Shown here piece after piece: positions 6,718 to 8,531 of a stretch of 8,531 nucleotides of DNA (position 1 is the stretch's first letter; each line of letters starts with the position of its first letter). The stretch is from Planctomycetales bacterium (GTDB lineage: Bacteria; Planctomycetota; Planctomycetia; Pirellulales; Thermoguttaceae), in contig SKJM01000583.1 in NCBI GenBank assembly GCA_007122045.1, positions 1-8,531 of the forward strand. Direction: 5' to 3'. The notes below the pieces were generated by a model, which was given only the letters and a program-made list of their open reading frames with translations, was not told the origin of the DNA and did not search any database. The position numbers and the translations under genes are program-made.

Positions 6718-8358
6718 TCACCCGAGCCGGCGGGCGTCGGCTTGCTGGGGCGCTGCGCCGGGCTCGGGCTCGAACAAGCGGAGCGCCGGCACGGCGACCG
6801 GCTCCTCCGGCAGCGCCGGCCGTTCGAAGATCAGGCACTCCCGGCCCCGCACCGGGCGCCGCGCCACCTCCTGGAATCCGGTCTTCAGGAACGCGCGGGC
6901 CGAGGCCTCGTTGCCCACCCGGACCACGGCCCGAAGGCGTTCCACCCCGAGCGTCTTCCGGGCCCAGTTGCCGGTTTCCGCGATCAGCCGGGTCCCGAGG
7001 CCGCGCCGCCGGCAGGACCGGACCACGTGGAAGCTGATCTCGGCGGTGGCTTCGTCGGCGCGGTCGTAGCGGATGACGCCCAGGATGAGTCCGTGGAGGG
7101 CCAGCACCCAAATCCGGGCCGACTGGGTCGAAAGTTTCTCGCCGAACCAGCGGCGGTGTTCGTCCGGGGGAATGGGATCAGTCGAAAGGCCCGTGGTATG
7201 GAGCGACAGGTCGGGCTTGGTGCGCCACAGGGGCCAACAATCGGTCGATTCGAGCGGCCGCAGGACGATGTCTTCGGTGGCCAGTTCGCCGTCGAGCGCC
7301 CGCATGACGGCCACCACCCGCGCCGCCCCCGCCCCGTCGACCAGCCCGCGGTCCGCCTCGATTTGGCGGGCGCGTGCCTCGGCGTCGCGGCAGAGGCTGT
7401 TGAAGGCCGCGGCGATGCGACCAATGTTCAGCAGGCGGGCGGGCCCGAGGTCGAGCATGGCGCCGGCCTGGGCCATGCTTCGGGCGATCGGGACCTGGCT
7501 GGGGGACGTGGCCGTAACCAGCGCGGGCGTTTGCGTGCAGGCGAGTTCCCAGCAGGCGCCGTTGGCGGGCGCCATGGCCAGGTCGGCCCAGGCCATCTCG
7601 GCGGCCCAGTTCTCGGCGCGGTCGACCAGCTCGATTCGGCCGCCGCTTTTCCGTGCGCGGGCCCGGAGCTTCCCGGTGTGCGGATTCGCGGCCCCCACCA
7701 AGACCCGGGTGTGGAGGCCGGCAATCGGCAGCCGCTGGAGGGCGGCCAGCGCCTTCGAACTCAGGTCCATCGGATCGACGCCGCCGAAGGCAATGAGCAG
7801 GCGCCGGGCAACCTGGGGAACCTCGGCTCGCAGGGGGCGGTAGCGGGTGAACGCCGGGCGGAGCAGGGCGTAGCGGGTGCCCAACAGGAGCGTGGTATCG
7901 CGGCCCACGCACCCGGAATACTGCCGTTCGTCGAAGCCGGGGCGCTGGTTCAGCACGAGATCGGCGTTATAGTGCTCGGCCTCGGCCAAGTCATCAACCA
8001 CCAATAGGCGGCTTCCTGCCGCCCGAATGGCGGTCTGGTAATCGGCGTCGAAGTGGCGTCCGTCGACGGCCGTCCACACGGTGGCGGTGGTCCCGGCCTC
8101 GGCGCGCATTTGGGCGATGGATCGAAACGTGATGGCCAGATCGTCAGGGTGCGGATGACGGCGGCCGATGGGGACGAATTCGGCGCCGGTCTCGCGTATC
8201 TGCTGTTGGATGGCGGGGCTGGCCACGCTGCCGAGAAACAGCACCCGCCCGCCCCGCGCGCGCCACGCCGCGCCGAGCGCCATCAATCGCACCAGATGTC
8301 CCACGCCGATCTGCGGATCCGCGTCGGCCCGCAATATCAGCGGCGCACTCCGAACCAT
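6718..8358 (-). CDS. Bifunctional PseG-like UDP-sugar hydrolase fused to a GNAT N-acetyltransferase
   Basis: A 546-residue two-domain protein. Residues 1-350 match PseG, the GT-B-fold enzyme that hydrolyses UDP-2,4-diacetamido-2,4,6-trideoxy-beta-L-altrose in pseudaminic acid synthesis. Visible motifs are RADADPQIGVGHLVR (10-24, with the catalytic-type His21), VVDDLAEAEHYNADLVLNQ (120-138), GTRYALLRPAF (160-170), IAFGGVDP (189-196), APANGACWELACTQTPALV (263-281) and the closing GLVDGAGAARV (338-348). Residues about 362-513 are a GNAT domain with the acetyl-CoA loop RRRGLGTRLI (450-459) and the late NEASARAFLKTGF segment (483-495). PseH, a GNAT enzyme, makes the substrate PseG then uses, so the fusion could join consecutive steps. 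The GNAT substrate is inferred from the fusion alone. A tail of about 33 residues follows. The start ATG at 8358 has only a weak AGAGAG 15 bases upstream. No other nonulosonate genes (PseB, C, F, I) are in the window. Confidence 0.88.
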   Translation of the reverse strand: MVRSAPLILRADADPQIGVGHLVRLMALGAAWRARGGRVLFLGSVASPAIQQQIRETGAEFVPIGRRHPHPDDLAITFRSIAQMRAEAGTTATVWTAVDGRHFDADYQTAIRAAGSRLLVVDDLAEAEHYNADLVLNQRPGFDERQYSGCVGRDTTLLLGTRYALLRPAFTRYRPLRAEVPQVARRLLIAFGGVDPMDLSSKALAALQRLPIAGLHTRVLVGAANPHTGKLRARARKSGGRIELVDRAENWAAEMAWADLAMAPANGACWELACTQTPALVTATSPSQVPIARSMAQAGAMLDLGPARLLNIGRIAAAFNSLCRDAEARARQIEADRGLVDGAGAARVVAVMRALDGELATEDIVLRPLESTDCWPLWRTKPDLSLHTTGLSTDPIPPDEHRRWFGEKLSTQSARIWVLALHGLILGVIRYDRADEATAEISFHVVRSCRRRGLGTRLIAETGNWARKTLGVERLRAVVRVGNEASARAFLKTGFQEVARRPVRGRECLIFERPALPEEPVAVPALRLFEPEPGAAPQQADARRLG

Positions 8359-8382
8359 CGTTGGACGAATCTCTCTTTTCGT

Positions 8383-8419
8383 AACCGTTCACGGGGGACG
8401 GTTCCAGTTTTCACGGCGG
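8383..8419. repeat. Possible REP-like intergenic repeat unit
   Basis: AACCGT and ACGGTT form a six-bp stem around a nine-base loop, overlapping GGGGGACGGTTCC and followed by AGTTTTC. From memory, GGGGACGGTTCC-type strings are common short palindromic repeats linked to RAYT (REP-associated tyrosine transposase) families in several phyla, including planctomycetes. Only one copy lies in this window, so repeat status is unproven. Confidence 0.3.
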
Positions 8420-8428
8420 AAGAGGTAT

Positions 8429-8440
8429 TCATCCGGATGA
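8429..8440. promoter_or_regulatory. Perfect 12-bp palindrome, candidate operator
   Basis: TCATCCGGATGA reads the same on both strands. It lies 71 bases before the PseG-GNAT start codon, between weak promoter-like boxes. This is the size and symmetry of a dimeric regulator site, but no regulator gene is in the window and a single copy proves nothing. Confidence 0.25.
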
Positions 8441-8531
8441 TGCCTAATTCAACCCAAAGACGGGACTTTCCCCTTCGGGCCGCGCGAAAACTGAGGCCAT
8501 TCCCCTGCGATATTCTCCCGAACCAATTGTA

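Larger units (their letters stand above)
8359..8531. promoter_or_regulatory. Leader region of the PseG-GNAT operon
   Basis: These 173 bases lie upstream of the - strand operon and carry no gene I can support. They hold a perfect 12-bp palindrome (8429-8440), a small inverted repeat AACCGT/ACGGTT (8383-8388 with 8398-8403) and a GGGGGACGGTTCC string (8393-8405). On the - strand TTGAAT and GAATAC are 16 bases apart around the palindrome, a weak promoter match. Any promoter for the operon must lie here or beyond the right edge. Confidence 0.35.

Noticed and set aside
5963..8007. Two long + strand frames (368 and 421 codons) opposite the PPTase and PseG-GNAT genes
   Set aside because: Both opposite frames carry complete family motifs, and the + translations have none.
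8337..8531. Open - frame from the right edge across the operon leader (…MNTSSAVKTGTVPRERLRK…)
   Set aside because: It overlaps the PseG-GNAT start, and 'KTGTVPRER' is what a GGGGACGGTTCC-type repeat gives when translated. Treated as non-coding leader or repeat.
8437..8531. Possible + strand gene start at ATG-ATG (8437-8442) running off the right edge
   Set aside because: Only 31 codons visible, weakly spaced ribosome site, no recognisable family, and it begins inside the palindrome. Not supportable.

Overview
The window is GC-rich and codes on both strands. No ribosomal marker is present, so the host can only be inferred. A PEP-CTERM sorting signal, a very long secreted protein of PBS-lyase-type HEAT repeats, and a PseG-like enzyme beside an Sfp-type phosphopantetheinyl transferase are together most familiar from Planctomycetota (Pirellulales-like). 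I hold that assignment at moderate confidence.

Left part (1-1150, + strand): the last 23 codons of an unidentified gene end at 73. A clear leader region follows, then an intact NAD(P)-dependent beta-hydroxyacid dehydrogenase of the 3-hydroxyisobutyrate dehydrogenase family (227-1150).

Middle-left (1151-2218): about 1.07 kb without an intact gene, holding relics. A 45-codon orphan piece resembling the C-terminal end of a carbohydrate-binding jelly-roll domain sits just after the dehydrogenase. On the - strand lies a degraded PEP-CTERM (exosortase substrate) gene, with a recognisable sorting signal but no signal peptide, a frame break in a C-rich run and no stop at the expected place.

Centre (2219-5767, + strand): one 1182-residue exported protein made almost wholly of about thirty HEAT-like repeats with a 'DPRAVEPL' signature. 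It is interrupted once by a non-HEAT insert carrying its own 28-residue tandem duplication.

Right part (5915-8358, - strand): a two-gene, translationally coupled operon. The first gene fuses a PseG-like UDP-sugar hydrolase to a GNAT acetyltransferase, which would place two consecutive steps of a pseudaminic-acid-like pathway on one chain. The second is a 4'-phosphopantetheinyl transferase. The operon converges on the HEAT gene, and an imperfect inverted repeat lies between them. The operon leader (8359-8531) has a perfect 12-bp palindrome and a GGGGACGGTTCC-type sequence resembling intergenic REP repeats.

The genes do not form one obvious pathway. The likeliest link is the envelope: an exported repeat protein, an exosortase substrate relic and a surface-sugar enzyme. 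I see no convincing new defence or mobile system. The most interesting items are the PseG-GNAT-PPTase operon, the insert in the HEAT protein and the decayed PEP-CTERM gene.
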